A stretch of 64,000 bases of DNA from Flavobacterium sp. ALD4 (GTDB taxonomy: Bacteria > Bacteroidota > Bacteroidia > Flavobacteriales > Flavobacteriaceae). The translations under genes were made by a program, and so were the position numbers. The DNA is taken from assembly GCF_002836475.1 (NCBI RefSeq), contig NZ_PJBJ01000022.1, positions 186,001 through 250,000 of the forward strand. The letters run 5' to 3'. Below the pieces are notes generated by a model. It did not search any database. It was not told the origin of the DNA and saw nothing but the letters and a program-made list of their open reading frames with translations. Numbering within the stretch: position 1 is the stretch's first letter; the number at the start of each line of letters is the position of its first letter. Shown piece by piece: positions 27,804 to 35,749 of the stretch.

Positions 27804-28661
27804 ATGAAATTTAAAATATCGTTGTATTTATTATTAGTTTTATTTAGTTGTACCTCTCAAAACAATCAAAAAAACAGCCTAATGGTAAAAAACCTAAAAG
27901 GAAATGTCAAATCTGTAAAAGGATTTTATTTTGTTGCAGTGGAGAAATTTGGAGAAATTAGTAAAGGAGAAAAAAAAGGAGCAGAGAGTGATGTAGCAGA
28001 TTTTTACTTTATTAAGTACAATGAAAAAGGAAATACAACTGAAAGTAATGAGTATTATTCAGATGGTAGTTTAAGTTCCAAAACGACTATTAAATATGAC
28101 AATATAGATAACATAATCGAAAGTAATGAGTATAATTCAGATGGTAGTTTAAGTCTTAAAGGCACTCCTAAATACGACGATAAAGGCAATTTAATTGTTT
28201 GGAATCATTATAATTCCGTAGCTAATTTATATTTCAAAGACAGCATAAAGTATGACAATAAAAATAATAAAATTGAATCCAATTCTTATAAATCAGACGG
28301 TAGTTTAAGTACTAAATGGACTTTTAAATATGATGATAATGGAAATGAAACTGAATGGAAATGGTATAACCCAGATGGCAGTTTATTTATGATTATTAGT
28401 CCTAAATACGACGATAGAGGTAATGCAGTGTCATCGACTTGGTATAATTCAGATGGCAGTATATCCTTAAAAGAATCTACTAAATATGACGATAAAGACA
28501 ATAGAATTCAATTTAATTCACATAATTCAGACGGCGGTGTAAACTCGAAAACATCCACTAAATATGACTATGATGAAAAGAATAATTGGATTAAGTGTAT
28601 CGTATTTAGCAATGACAATAAACCATTGTACATATTAGAAAGAGAAATAGAATATTATTAA
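27804..28661 (+). CDS. Lipoprotein with tandem YNSDGS/KYDDKGN repeats (paralogue 1)
   Basis: 285 residues. Lipoprotein signal ending LFSC (Cys16). After a ~60-residue N-terminal region (VKSVKGFYFVAVEKFGEISKGE) come about eight repeats of ~24 residues, each with Y-N-S-D-G-S-L and K-Y-D-D-K-G-N elements, as in RHS/YD-like or MORN-like beta-hairpin repeats. It ends LEREIEYY. The paralogue at 29534-30394 shares the same N-terminal phrase and ending, so the pair arose by duplication and diverged. Probably displayed on an envelope membrane. A binding or effector-tail role is possible, but no toxin domain is present. Confidence 0.75.
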   Translation: MKFKISLYLLLVLFSCTSQNNQKNSLMVKNLKGNVKSVKGFYFVAVEKFGEISKGEKKGAESDVADFYFIKYNEKGNTTESNEYYSDGSLSSKTTIKYDNIDNIIESNEYNSDGSLSLKGTPKYDDKGNLIVWNHYNSVANLYFKDSIKYDNKNNKIESNSYKSDGSLSTKWTFKYDDNGNETEWKWYNPDGSLFMIISPKYDDRGNAVSSTWYNSDGSISLKESTKYDDKDNRIQFNSHNSDGGVNSKTSTKYDYDEKNNWIKCIVFSNDNKPLYILEREIEYY

Positions 28662-28979
28662 ATAAAATAGGTATCGCCACCACGTGAACAAAAAACAAAA
28701 CCATTTTACATATTTTGTAATATAATATATTACAATACCGTACTATCTAAAGGAAGCGTATTCCATCATTAATAATCTTTTTTAATTATTTGAAATTTAC
28801 ACACGACAGAATTGTTAATAATATTTTTCTATTTATTTCCTGCGTCTCAATATATTTTTTAGCACTGACTATTTCCATATTAACAGTGAGGAAGCAGTGA
28901 GGAAACCAAAAGTGGTGTATGTGTTCCTGAATTAGATTTTGATTGATTTTAAGTGAAATTATGATGCTAATCATTTATA
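28662..28979. other. Non-coding spacer before repeat B
   Basis: AT-rich, no gene. It holds a short palindromic AT segment (TGTAATATAATATATTACA at 28719-28737). Confidence 0.4.
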
Positions 28980-29311
28980 ATTCATCAACCTCAAAAGATA
29001 AACTTATTGTCTTATTAGGCTTACACCATATTATTAAAACAACATATTTAGAACAATACGCACATAGAAATGAGCCAAAAAGACACCCCACACCCTTAGC
29101 AAGAAAAAAAGAGGTTACTTCTATGACCTTCGACAATGATTTTTTCCACACTAAACTTAAAAATATTTCTCTAAAAACATTCAGTAGATTCATTCTCTGC
29201 TTTACTAAAACAATACAATTAAAAGCTGAAAAATTAAGAGACTTTGTTCTCTTTGTCGCTTCGAATATAGAAAACTTATTTTAGTCTAAATGTCACTAAA
29301 TGTGGGTATTG
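28980..29311 (+). repeat. Intergenic repeat, copy B (~330 bp)
   Basis: Diverged copy of 25927-26280 in the same orientation, ending in the same box. A 113-codon frame across it is a by-product of the repeat. Confidence 0.7.
29286..29311 (+). promoter_or_regulatory. Lipoprotein box, copy 3
   Basis: CACTAAATGTGGGTATTG. Unlike the others it lies 222 bp from the next start (29534), so here the linkage to the gene is loose, perhaps because of an insertion in between. Confidence 0.5.
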
Positions 29312-29533
29312 CATTAGTTAATTTATTAGCTTTAATTTGATTTCTTTTTACAAGCTTAATCGTGCGTAGCACATTTGATAATTATAGTATTAAATGGACT
29401 CAGCAAATTGAAAGGTTACGAACCACCCATCATCTCAAAGCGGCAAAACGTTGGCGGTAATATAGAATAAGTAAAAAAGACAGAAGAGTCCTATCGAAAT
29501 CGACAATAAAACCTTTATCCTAAAACTGTAATA

Positions 29534-30394
29534 ATGAAAAAAATAATCTACACTTTATTTGTCCTAATATTTTTTAGTTGTTCTATTGAAAACAAGAAAA
29601 ATAGCCTAGAGGAAGAAAAAATCTTTGGCAAAGCTAAATCGATTAGAGAGATTTCCTATGTAGCACATGATAAATTTGGAAAAGTATCAAAAGGTGAAAT
29701 AAAAGGAGATATTTTACATCAAGATTTCCTAAAAAAATTCAACAATAATGGAAATAATATTGAAACTATTATTTATAGTTCAGATGGAAGTTTGTACGAA
29801 AAATATATTAATAAATTTGATGAAAAAGGAAACGAGATTGAAAAAAATATTTATGACTCTAATAATATTTTAAAATGGAAATACCTTATCAAATTTGATG
29901 ATAAAGGAAATATGACAGAAAAAAACTATTATAATTCAGATGGCAACTTAAATTCTAAAGAGACTAATAAATATGATGATAAAGGAAATAAAATAGAAGA
30001 AAACTATTATGGTATAGAGCAGATAAGTGGAAGTGAATCTTTTTCTACTAGATGGACTTTTAAACATAATGACCAAAATAAAAGCACTGAATGGTATTAC
30101 CATATTCCTGGAAATGAGCCATTGTTAAATTATATTTACAAATATGATGACAATGGTAACCAGATTGAATGGAGTGGATATAACTTAGGAATACCAAATT
30201 TTAAAACTTATGCGAATTACGATATCAATGGAAACTTATTGGAATTAAAAAGTTACGAAACAAACGAAAGATTAATAAGTCATGAGTATCATAAATATCA
30301 ATTTGACAAAAATGAAAATTGGATTCAACGAATAGATTACGTAGATGAAGTACCTAAATTTATTATTCAAAGAGAAATAGAATATTATAATTAA
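29534..30394 (+). CDS. Lipoprotein with tandem YNSDGN/KYDDKGN repeats (paralogue 2)
   Basis: 286 residues. Lipoprotein signal MKKIIYTLFVLIFFSCS. Same plan as the protein at 27804-28661: KAKSIREISYVAHDKFGKVSKGEIKG near the start, repeats of K-F/Y-D-D-K-G-N + Y-N-S-D-G-N-L in the middle, QREIEYYN at the end. The repeats are more diverged, with a 12-residue insertion around GIEQISGSESF. Likely the same envelope location. The function of the family is unknown. Confidence 0.75.
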   Translation: MKKIIYTLFVLIFFSCSIENKKNSLEEEKIFGKAKSIREISYVAHDKFGKVSKGEIKGDILHQDFLKKFNNNGNNIETIIYSSDGSLYEKYINKFDEKGNEIEKNIYDSNNILKWKYLIKFDDKGNMTEKNYYNSDGNLNSKETNKYDDKGNKIEENYYGIEQISGSESFSTRWTFKHNDQNKSTEWYYHIPGNEPLLNYIYKYDDNGNQIEWSGYNLGIPNFKTYANYDINGNLLELKSYETNERLISHEYHKYQFDKNENWIQRIDYVDEVPKFIIQREIEYYN

Positions 30395-30565
30395 ATACTA
30401 CTGCCAACACACATCTGTATCCATTTGCAAATTCAGTGGAATTAACGTTTTTTATCATATCATCGTTCAGGTGAAAACACACGTTTTTAAAAGTCCACAT
30501 CCTCGCTAAGTGACATGAAGTTATAGGCAACAATAATTTGAATCAAAATCAATAAAAAAAATATT

Positions 30566-31486
30566 ATGTTCTATTGGGTAAATCAAGGTAAGACTTACAA
30601 AGAAGAAAAAGAAGGTGGGTACTTATGGGCTCCTGTCGAAAACAGTGGTGGTAAAACTTTTTTCTATTGGACTAATATGAAAAAACTTCGACCAAAAGAT
30701 TTAATCTTTAACTATCGAAAAGGTTATGTAATTGGTTATTGCATAATTAAATCAAAAAGCTATTTGGCACCACAACCTGAAGAATTTAGTCCAAACGTAG
30801 AATGGGAAGATGAAGGGTTTATGGCAGATGCTGAATATTATCTATTAGATAAGCCGATAAGTGCTCTCCAAATACACAACAAAATAGCTGACCTTTTACC
30901 TTCAAAATATGGTCCATTAAATGCTATTAAAAAAGATGGAGAACTAAAAGTTAAGGCAAATCAGGGGTATCTCTATGAGTTAAGTCAAGAGATTGGTGAA
31001 AAACTTATAGGTTTATTCAAGATAAAAAATGATCAAATTTCTGTATCCAATAATTACGATTCAAATAATGATTCTGATTATAAAATTCCTGATAAAACAT
31101 CTCGAAAAGGATTAGTCACCTCTCGAGTTGGGCAAGGAGAGTACAGACGAAGGATTCTTACAAGATGGGGTTTTAAATGTGCAGTGAATGGATCTAGAAT
31201 AAAAGAAGTTCTAATTGCTTCGCACATTGTTCCATGGCGAGAGTCAAATAATGCTGAAAGGTTAGATGTAGATAATGGAATACTTCTGTCGCCAGTCTAT
31301 GACGCTTTATTTGATAGGCATTATATTTCTTTTGATGATAACGGGTTTATAATTTTATCAAAAGCTTTGAGTAAGATAGAGTTTTCAAAAATTGGTGTAG
31401 ATGGAAGTGAAAAAATAGAAAACCTTACTGCTAAAAATAAAATATATTTAGAAAGACATAGAAAAAAATTGACAGTAATATGGTAG
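30566..31486 (+). CDS. EVE-like/HNH endonuclease, probable modification-dependent restriction enzyme
   Basis: 306 residues. N-terminal ~110 residues (FYWVNQGKTYKEE..., YLWAP, NMKKLRPKDLIFNYRKGYVIGYC) resemble EVE/PUA-like domains that read modified bases. The C-terminal region from about 180 is an HNH_2-type nuclease: SRVGQGEYRRRILTRWGFKCAV, then ASHIVPW (His220), DNGILLSPVYDALFDRHYISF (Asn237, His252). This arrangement is known in predicted type IV (modified-DNA-specific) restriction enzymes. The last 7 bp overlap the NUDIX gene, so the two are translated together. Reader specificity is unknown. Confidence 0.78.
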   Translation: MFYWVNQGKTYKEEKEGGYLWAPVENSGGKTFFYWTNMKKLRPKDLIFNYRKGYVIGYCIIKSKSYLAPQPEEFSPNVEWEDEGFMADAEYYLLDKPISALQIHNKIADLLPSKYGPLNAIKKDGELKVKANQGYLYELSQEIGEKLIGLFKIKNDQISVSNNYDSNNDSDYKIPDKTSRKGLVTSRVGQGEYRRRILTRWGFKCAVNGSRIKEVLIASHIVPWRESNNAERLDVDNGILLSPVYDALFDRHYISFDDNGFIILSKALSKIEFSKIGVDGSEKIENLTAKNKIYLERHRKKLTVIW

Positions 31487-31872
31487 AGGTTGTTTGTGGC
31501 ATTATATCAAGAAATAACAAGGTGTTAATCTGTAAAAGAAAAACAGGAAAATATCTTGGCGGTTTTTGGGAGTTTCCGGGAGGAAAAATTGAATCCAACG
31601 AATCACCTAAAAGCGCTTTAAAACGTGAATTATTAGAAGAACTTGGAATGGAGGTAGAGATGCATAATCATTTAACTAATGTTATACATAGTTACCCAGA
31701 TTTTGTTGTCAAACTTATTGCGATTGAATGTACGTTAATTAAAGCCAGTTTTGTAATGACAGATCATGATTCTTATGAATGGGTCGAAGTTAGCGATTTA
31801 CTCAACTGGAAATTAGCTGGTGCCGATATACCAATTGCCGAAGCATTAATAAATGAATCAAAATGCCCATAA
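31480..31872 (+). CDS. NUDIX hydrolase (MutT/CTP pyrophosphohydrolase-like)
   Basis: 130 residues. A complete Nudix box G-x5-E-x7-R-E-x2-E-E-x-G lies at about 34-56 (GGKIESNESPKSALKREL, then LEELG). The C-terminus (DSYEWVEVSDLLNWKLAGADIPI) is typical of nucleotide-pool sanitising MutT-like enzymes that hydrolyse damaged or modified (d)NTPs. The ATG lies inside the end of the HNH gene (ATATGGTAG), a coupling that suggests joint function: perhaps one enzyme cuts modified DNA while the other removes modified nucleotides. That pairing is inference. Confidence 0.85.
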   Translation: MVEVVCGIISRNNKVLICKRKTGKYLGGFWEFPGGKIESNESPKSALKRELLEELGMEVEMHNHLTNVIHSYPDFVVKLIAIECTLIKASFVMTDHDSYEWVEVSDLLNWKLAGADIPIAEALINESKCP

Positions 31873-32004
31873 CGGTCTTGTACATAAAAAATAGCGGTTT
31901 AAGTACTTAAACAAAAGATAAATCCAAAAATTAAGCTCATTTTTCTGATTTACAAAATATAAAATTAATTGTCTATTGACAGCTGTTAAGGTGAGATGTT
32001 CTGT

Positions 32005-32730
32005 TTATATCATTAGCATTGTGATAATTTCTTCAAACTTGTAATGAACTTCACCAATGTCACGAACTTGGTAAATCTCCTTTCCAGAATATCTAAAAAC
32101 GTCTTTCCAGCCATTTATTTTCAATTTTCTAGTTCTCTTATCATCATTCATTTTTTGTATTGCACTAGAATGATAATCATAACCATCACATTCTAAAGCG
32201 ATTTTTCGAGTATCTATTATTTTTTCATTTTGTTCTCTATTCAAAATAATTGCGATATCTATTCTATAGTTGGTTTTAGCTATTGTCACTTCTGATTGAG
32301 GGTAAATTGCAAATTCTCGAGTTATAATATTATCTATTATGGGATTTCCAGCGATAGAACTTAAAGATAAAGGTTCACTAAAATTAAGCTTAACTTTAAA
32401 TCCTATGTTTTTATAGTAAAAACCTCTATCGAATCTATAGTTATATTTTTTAATTTTATTTTCTAATCTAGTTTTTTCGTTTTCTGTAATTGGACTATCT
32501 GGATCTCCAAGACATATTTCTTCTTCAATAAATTCAACTTCTGAAAAACGAGACATGTCTTGGGTTTTAACTTTTCCATAGTTTTGAAAGTAATCAAATA
32601 ATTGTAAAAGCATAAGCTCTTCAATTTCTGAATCACATATTGAAAGGACCTCATCAATCTTGAATTGTAAATTATCCATGTGATTTTTTAGTATACAACT
32701 TTTCAATACCTCTATTTTCTGTGTTGTCAT
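32005..32730 (-). CDS. DUF559/Vsr-like PD-(D/E)xK nuclease
   Basis: 241 residues. The N-terminal ~140 are helical/unknown. The C-terminal ~90 have the Vsr-like endonuclease pattern: YRIDIAII (Asp158), ALECDGYDYH (Glu180), then DDKRTRKLKINGWKDVFRYSGKEI with the G-W-x-V/D-x-R-Y/F motif. Such DUF559-type proteins occur in accessory regions and are often associated with restriction or defence. It is convergent with the HNH-NUDIX pair, 132 bp away, and the only longer minus-strand cargo gene. Target unknown. Confidence 0.78.
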   Translation of the reverse strand: MTTQKIEVLKSCILKNHMDNLQFKIDEVLSICDSEIEELMLLQLFDYFQNYGKVKTQDMSRFSEVEFIEEEICLGDPDSPITENEKTRLENKIKKYNYRFDRGFYYKNIGFKVKLNFSEPLSLSSIAGNPIIDNIITREFAIYPQSEVTIAKTNYRIDIAIILNREQNEKIIDTRKIALECDGYDYHSSAIQKMNDDKRTRKLKINGWKDVFRYSGKEIYQVRDIGEVHYKFEEIITMLMI

Positions 32731-33017
32731 GTTTATTATTTTATCTTAGGTTCCAGTATCTCTAGTCTTTTTTACAAGTTATGAAAACGAGTGTTTTGGC
32801 AGAACGGACCCTCACCTATATCACCAAATTAAAGTAGGTTGACGAAGACTTTTTGGGCTTTATTTATCTTCAAATACACTTGTTTTTTCTTACGAACTAT
32901 CGACACTAATATACAAAGAATATAACCTCGTTGACAGATAAATTAAACGCTTACTGAAAAACATTTAAGACCATTGTGCCAGAATTAAAACTCTATGAAT
33001 AAATCTATGATTCACTT
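32731..33017. other. Non-coding spacer
   Basis: About 290 bp, no gene. Nothing beyond AT-rich sequence and the approach to lipoprotein box 4. Confidence 0.4.
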
Positions 33018-33042
33018 TAAATATCACTAAATGTGGGTATTG
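33018..33042 (+). promoter_or_regulatory. Lipoprotein box, copy 4
   Basis: CACTAAATGTGGGTATTG, 54 bp before the ATG at 33097. Confidence 0.6.
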
Positions 33043-33096
33043 CATTGTTAATAACAATAGCGGTACTTCGTTATTACTAATCTAAACCTAAAAAAA

Positions 33097-33513
33097 ATGA
33101 AAAACATTATTGTTTTAATTGCAGTTACACTTTTAACTTTTTCTTGTTCCACAAGTGATGATAATATGGACATTGCCTCTATAAACAAAACTCAATTAGA
33201 GGCTACTTGGTTATTAAATACTGCTGAATTAAACGGTCAAACCGTTAGTTCTTCTTATAAAATTGAATTTAACCCATTGGCAAGAACGAAATTCTATTAT
33301 AAAAACCCTACATCAAATACAACTTTTGGTCCAGATGCAATTGAGAATGGTGCTTATACTCTTACTGATAATGTTTTAAAGGTAACTTGGGACAGTTCTG
33401 ACCCAGTAAACGAAATTACTCAATACCAAATTATAGAATTATCGTCGTCAAAATTGATATTGAAAAGTGTTATTTCAGGAGAAGGAACTCTCGTTGAAAC
33501 TTACACAAAATAA
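33097..33513 (+). CDS. Lipocalin-like lipoprotein
   Basis: 138 residues. Lipoprotein signal MKNIIVLIAVTLLTFSCST. The mature part begins LEATWLLNTAELNGQ and continues as short beta strands (YKIEFNPLARTKFYYKN, NGAYTLTDNVLKVTW, YQIIELSSSKLILKS), the usual look of Bacteroidota lipocalin-like domains. A ligand cannot be named. It ends at a terminator and is preceded by lipoprotein box 4. Confidence 0.72.
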   Translation: MKNIIVLIAVTLLTFSCSTSDDNMDIASINKTQLEATWLLNTAELNGQTVSSSYKIEFNPLARTKFYYKNPTSNTTFGPDAIENGAYTLTDNVLKVTWDSSDPVNEITQYQIIELSSSKLILKSVISGEGTLVETYTK

Positions 33514-33552
33514 ATTTTAGAAAATTAAAATACCACCTAAAACAAATAATCC

Positions 33553-33586
33553 CCTAAAAGAGTAACCTAAAACAGTTGCTCTTTTT
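33553..33586 (+). terminator. Terminator of the lipocalin-like gene
   Basis: AAAGAGTAAC / GTTGCTCTTT hairpin with a T run, directly before the convergent small gene. Confidence 0.75.
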
Positions 33587-33820
33587 TTATATTTTAATCC
33601 TATCAAGATATTTATCCAACCGAGCGCCTTGTTTGAATACCTGTTTATAGGGGATTTTATTTGTTTTCATTTCATAATACACCTCACAGTAAAAGTCATT
33701 AATCGAATACAGGTTAATGGCTATATTATCTTTGATATGCGTATCAACGTGAACACCAAAAGACCAAACCGGATTGTATTGTTCTACTTCTGAAAGTCTT
33801 AAAAATTCGTAGAGTTTCAT
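33587..33820 (-). CDS. Small conserved-looking cytosolic protein
   Basis: 77 residues from MKLYEFLRLSEVEQYNPVW; an ATG three codons earlier is possible. No signal or membrane segment. Aromatic-rich, with an acidic/aromatic centre (YSINDFYCEVYYEMKTNKI) and a basic end. I recall similar short MKLYEF-type proteins in Bacteroidota mobile DNA, but no function is known to me. Confidence 0.6.
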   Translation of the reverse strand: MKLYEFLRLSEVEQYNPVWSFGVHVDTHIKDNIAINLYSINDFYCEVYYEMKTNKIPYKQVFKQGARLDKYLDRIKI

Positions 33821-33856
33821 TTTATTCATACCATTAAGATAGTAAACTTATTCGAA

Positions 33857-33883
33857 CCTAAATATCACTAAAAGTAGGTATTG
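33857..33883 (+). promoter_or_regulatory. Lipoprotein box, copy 5
   Basis: CACTAAAAGTAGGTATTG (one change in the GGG), 55 bp before the ATG at 33939. Confidence 0.6.
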
Positions 33884-33938
33884 TGAACTAAAGTATAAAA
33901 GACTTAATTTATAATCTTCTTAATTTAAACTTTATAAA

Positions 33939-34301
33939 ATGAAAAAGGCATTAGTCGTAGGATTGGTTTTATTATCAGTTGTAAGTTGCAACAAGGAAAC
34001 TCCAGTAGAGAAAAGTATTTCAAATTATGTTCAAACTTCTTTTAAAGACCCGAGTAGTTATGAAAAAATATCTATTGCAGTTTTAGATACAGTAACGGTT
34101 GCAAAAAAAATCAAAACGTATGAAGACAGAGGGGTAAGTCACGAACAATTTGACAATGAACCAAAAGACAAATTTCTATACTATACAATTAGCCATAAAT
34201 ATAGAGCCAACAATTCATTTGGTGCATTAATGATTTACGATGACATTGTTTCAATGGATAAAGATTTAAAAATCACAGGCAGTCATAGTGTGGACGAATA
34301 A
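33939..34301 (+). CDS. Small lipoprotein of unknown function
   Basis: 120 residues. Signal MKKALVVGLVLLSVVSCNK with lipid-modified Cys17. Mature part: helix ISNYVQTSFKDPSSYEKIS, then a beta region (FLYYTISHKYRANNSFGALM) and an acidic end. The phrase KDPSSYE recurs in small Bacteroidota lipoproteins of unknown role. It is the fifth box-associated gene. Confidence 0.7.
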   Translation: MKKALVVGLVLLSVVSCNKETPVEKSISNYVQTSFKDPSSYEKISIAVLDTVTVAKKIKTYEDRGVSHEQFDNEPKDKFLYYTISHKYRANNSFGALMIYDDIVSMDKDLKITGSHSVDE

Positions 34302-34397
34302 ATACAAACGTATTATCTAAGGTTTCTCAGTTTTAATATTCCACATACTACTAAATTGCAAAACGAATTTAGTCAACAATATAAAGAAAAGCACTAA

Positions 34398-34622
34398 ATG
34401 AAAAAGTTAATTATTATTTTAGGCATTACTACTTTACCTACTTTACACGGATTCAAAACCTTAACAGCAAGTGATATTTATATTTGTGTCAGTAATACAG
34501 CATCAAAGTATCATTATTCTCAAAATTGTAGAGGGCTTATTAGATGTACACATACCATTTCTAAGGTAAGTTTAACCAATGCTAAAAGTAGAGGTTACAG
34601 TTTATGTGGCTGGGAAGATTAA
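34398..34622 (+). CDS. Small secreted Cys/His protein with Ada-like zinc-binding pattern
   Basis: 74 residues. Short N-terminal hydrophobic signal, then YICVSNTASKYHYSQNCRGL..., AKSRGYSLCGWED. Cysteines at 30, 44, 50, 70 and His at 39 and 52. The pattern K-Y-H-x3-C, then A-x2-RGY-x2-C resembles the small metal-binding module found at the end of secreted nucleases and in Ada-like proteins. Metal binding is inferred. It lies between two lipoprotein genes (34 bp to the next). Confidence 0.68.
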   Translation: MKKLIIILGITTLPTLHGFKTLTASDIYICVSNTASKYHYSQNCRGLIRCTHTISKVSLTNAKSRGYSLCGWED

Positions 34623-34655
34623 ACAATAATTTATTAAACATAAAATTTTATAGAA

Positions 34656-35057
34656 ATGAAAAAATTAACTTTGCTATTATTCTTTGCTTTTTTTACTTCG
34701 TGCTCTAATAATGAAACGGCACCCACAAACACAACTTATCAATCATTAAAATACTACACTATAAACGATGGGATTAGAGAAGATTATACATTAACGAATC
34801 CAATTACTATAAACATAACGGGTAAGGATATAATTATCATGACAGATGGTAAAGCAAACCAGTATGTTGTGTCGAAAATAGTAAACGATATTTATTATAT
34901 TTCTATTCAAGCATTAATCGATAACGATAATGGAACACCGACTTATTACGTAACTAATTCTTTTACTTTTCAAGTTTTTTCTAATGAAATTGTTATGAAA
35001 GATGCGGATCACCCCCAAACTCATCCGAGTTATTTTGAGGTTCATTTTATAATATGA
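34656..35057 (+). CDS. Small lipoprotein of unknown function
   Basis: 133 residues. Signal MKKLTLLLFFAFFTSCSNN. Thr-rich linker, then an all-beta domain (YQSLKYYTINDGIREDYTL, ITINITGKDIIIMTDGKA, YVTNSFTFQVFSNEIVM). No family recognised. Last cargo gene before the right border; ends at a strong terminator. Confidence 0.68.
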   Translation: MKKLTLLLFFAFFTSCSNNETAPTNTTYQSLKYYTINDGIREDYTLTNPITINITGKDIIIMTDGKANQYVVSKIVNDIYYISIQALIDNDNGTPTYYVTNSFTFQVFSNEIVMKDADHPQTHPSYFEVHFII

Positions 35058-35073
35058 AGTTAATTATGAATAG

Positions 35074-35107
35074 AAAGAGGGCAGCCAATACGGTAACCCT
35101 CTTTTTT
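35074..35107 (+). terminator. Terminator of the last cargo lipoprotein
   Basis: AAAGAGGG / CCCTCTTT with a 15-nt loop and T run. Confidence 0.8.
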
Positions 35108-35703
35108 GTTTAAGAAGCCAACTAAAGGCAAGCCTTAAACTGATAATGAATAGAAGTGTAGTTCATCGTTATTTCAAGATTGATTAATCAACTTATATCA
35201 ATTAAAATCAGACCTATACGTGTGAGGGTATATTTTAAAAATCATATCGCACTACGTGTAATATCGTATGTTGAAATATTCACCTTGCGAACGCAAGTTT
35301 ATAGAATCATTAATGAATTTATCCGATTATTTGACTAGACGAATGAACGTGTAGAGAATCAATTAATTGATTTACATTGATTATGTCCCTATCTGACGCA
35401 CGTGTAAAAATCAATTTTAGTCTAAAGTAGAGCGAAATAGACAACTCATACAGGAAATTTTAATTAATTAATCTTTTTTAATTGTCTGACTAGCTGTTAT
35501 ACAACTTAAAATATTAATATTTTATTTAACTCAGTTAACTGATTGATACTGATTTTCAAAGAGAAACTTTCTATTTAATTCAGTAGATAAGTGTAAAACG
35601 TGCAAAATGTGAAGCTAAGAAAAAAACATTTATTTAGTTAATTATATCACTTTGAAAGTAAATCAAAACCTAGCAATACAAAAACCGTACAAATTAGAGA
35701 AAT
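35108..35703. other. Non-coding right-border region of the element
   Basis: About 600 bp without a gene. It has several short repeated AT phrases (AATTAATTGATTTACATTGA; TTGATTAATCAA; TAACTCAGTTA) and CCGTACAAAT (35685-35694), which shares 9 bp with the left border. These could be arm sites for integrase or excisionase binding. Confidence 0.4.
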
Positions 35704-35747
35704 AAAAAACCGTAAGCGCGTATTTAGTAGGTGAATACGGTTTTTTT
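35704..35747 (-). terminator. Replacement terminator for ssrA supplied by the element
   Basis: AAAAAACCGTA / TACGGTTTTTT with a 21-nt loop, immediately after the tmRNA 3' end on the minus strand. It lies inside the element. Confidence 0.7.
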
Positions 35748-35749
35748 AA

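Noticed and set aside
28719..28737. TGTAATATAATATATTACA as an operator
   Set aside because: An AT-only palindrome in very AT-rich DNA with no nearby start; expected by chance.
28943..29284. 113-codon frame in repeat B
   Set aside because: It lies across a non-coding repeat; the matching copy A has no equivalent frame and there is no domain or signal peptide.
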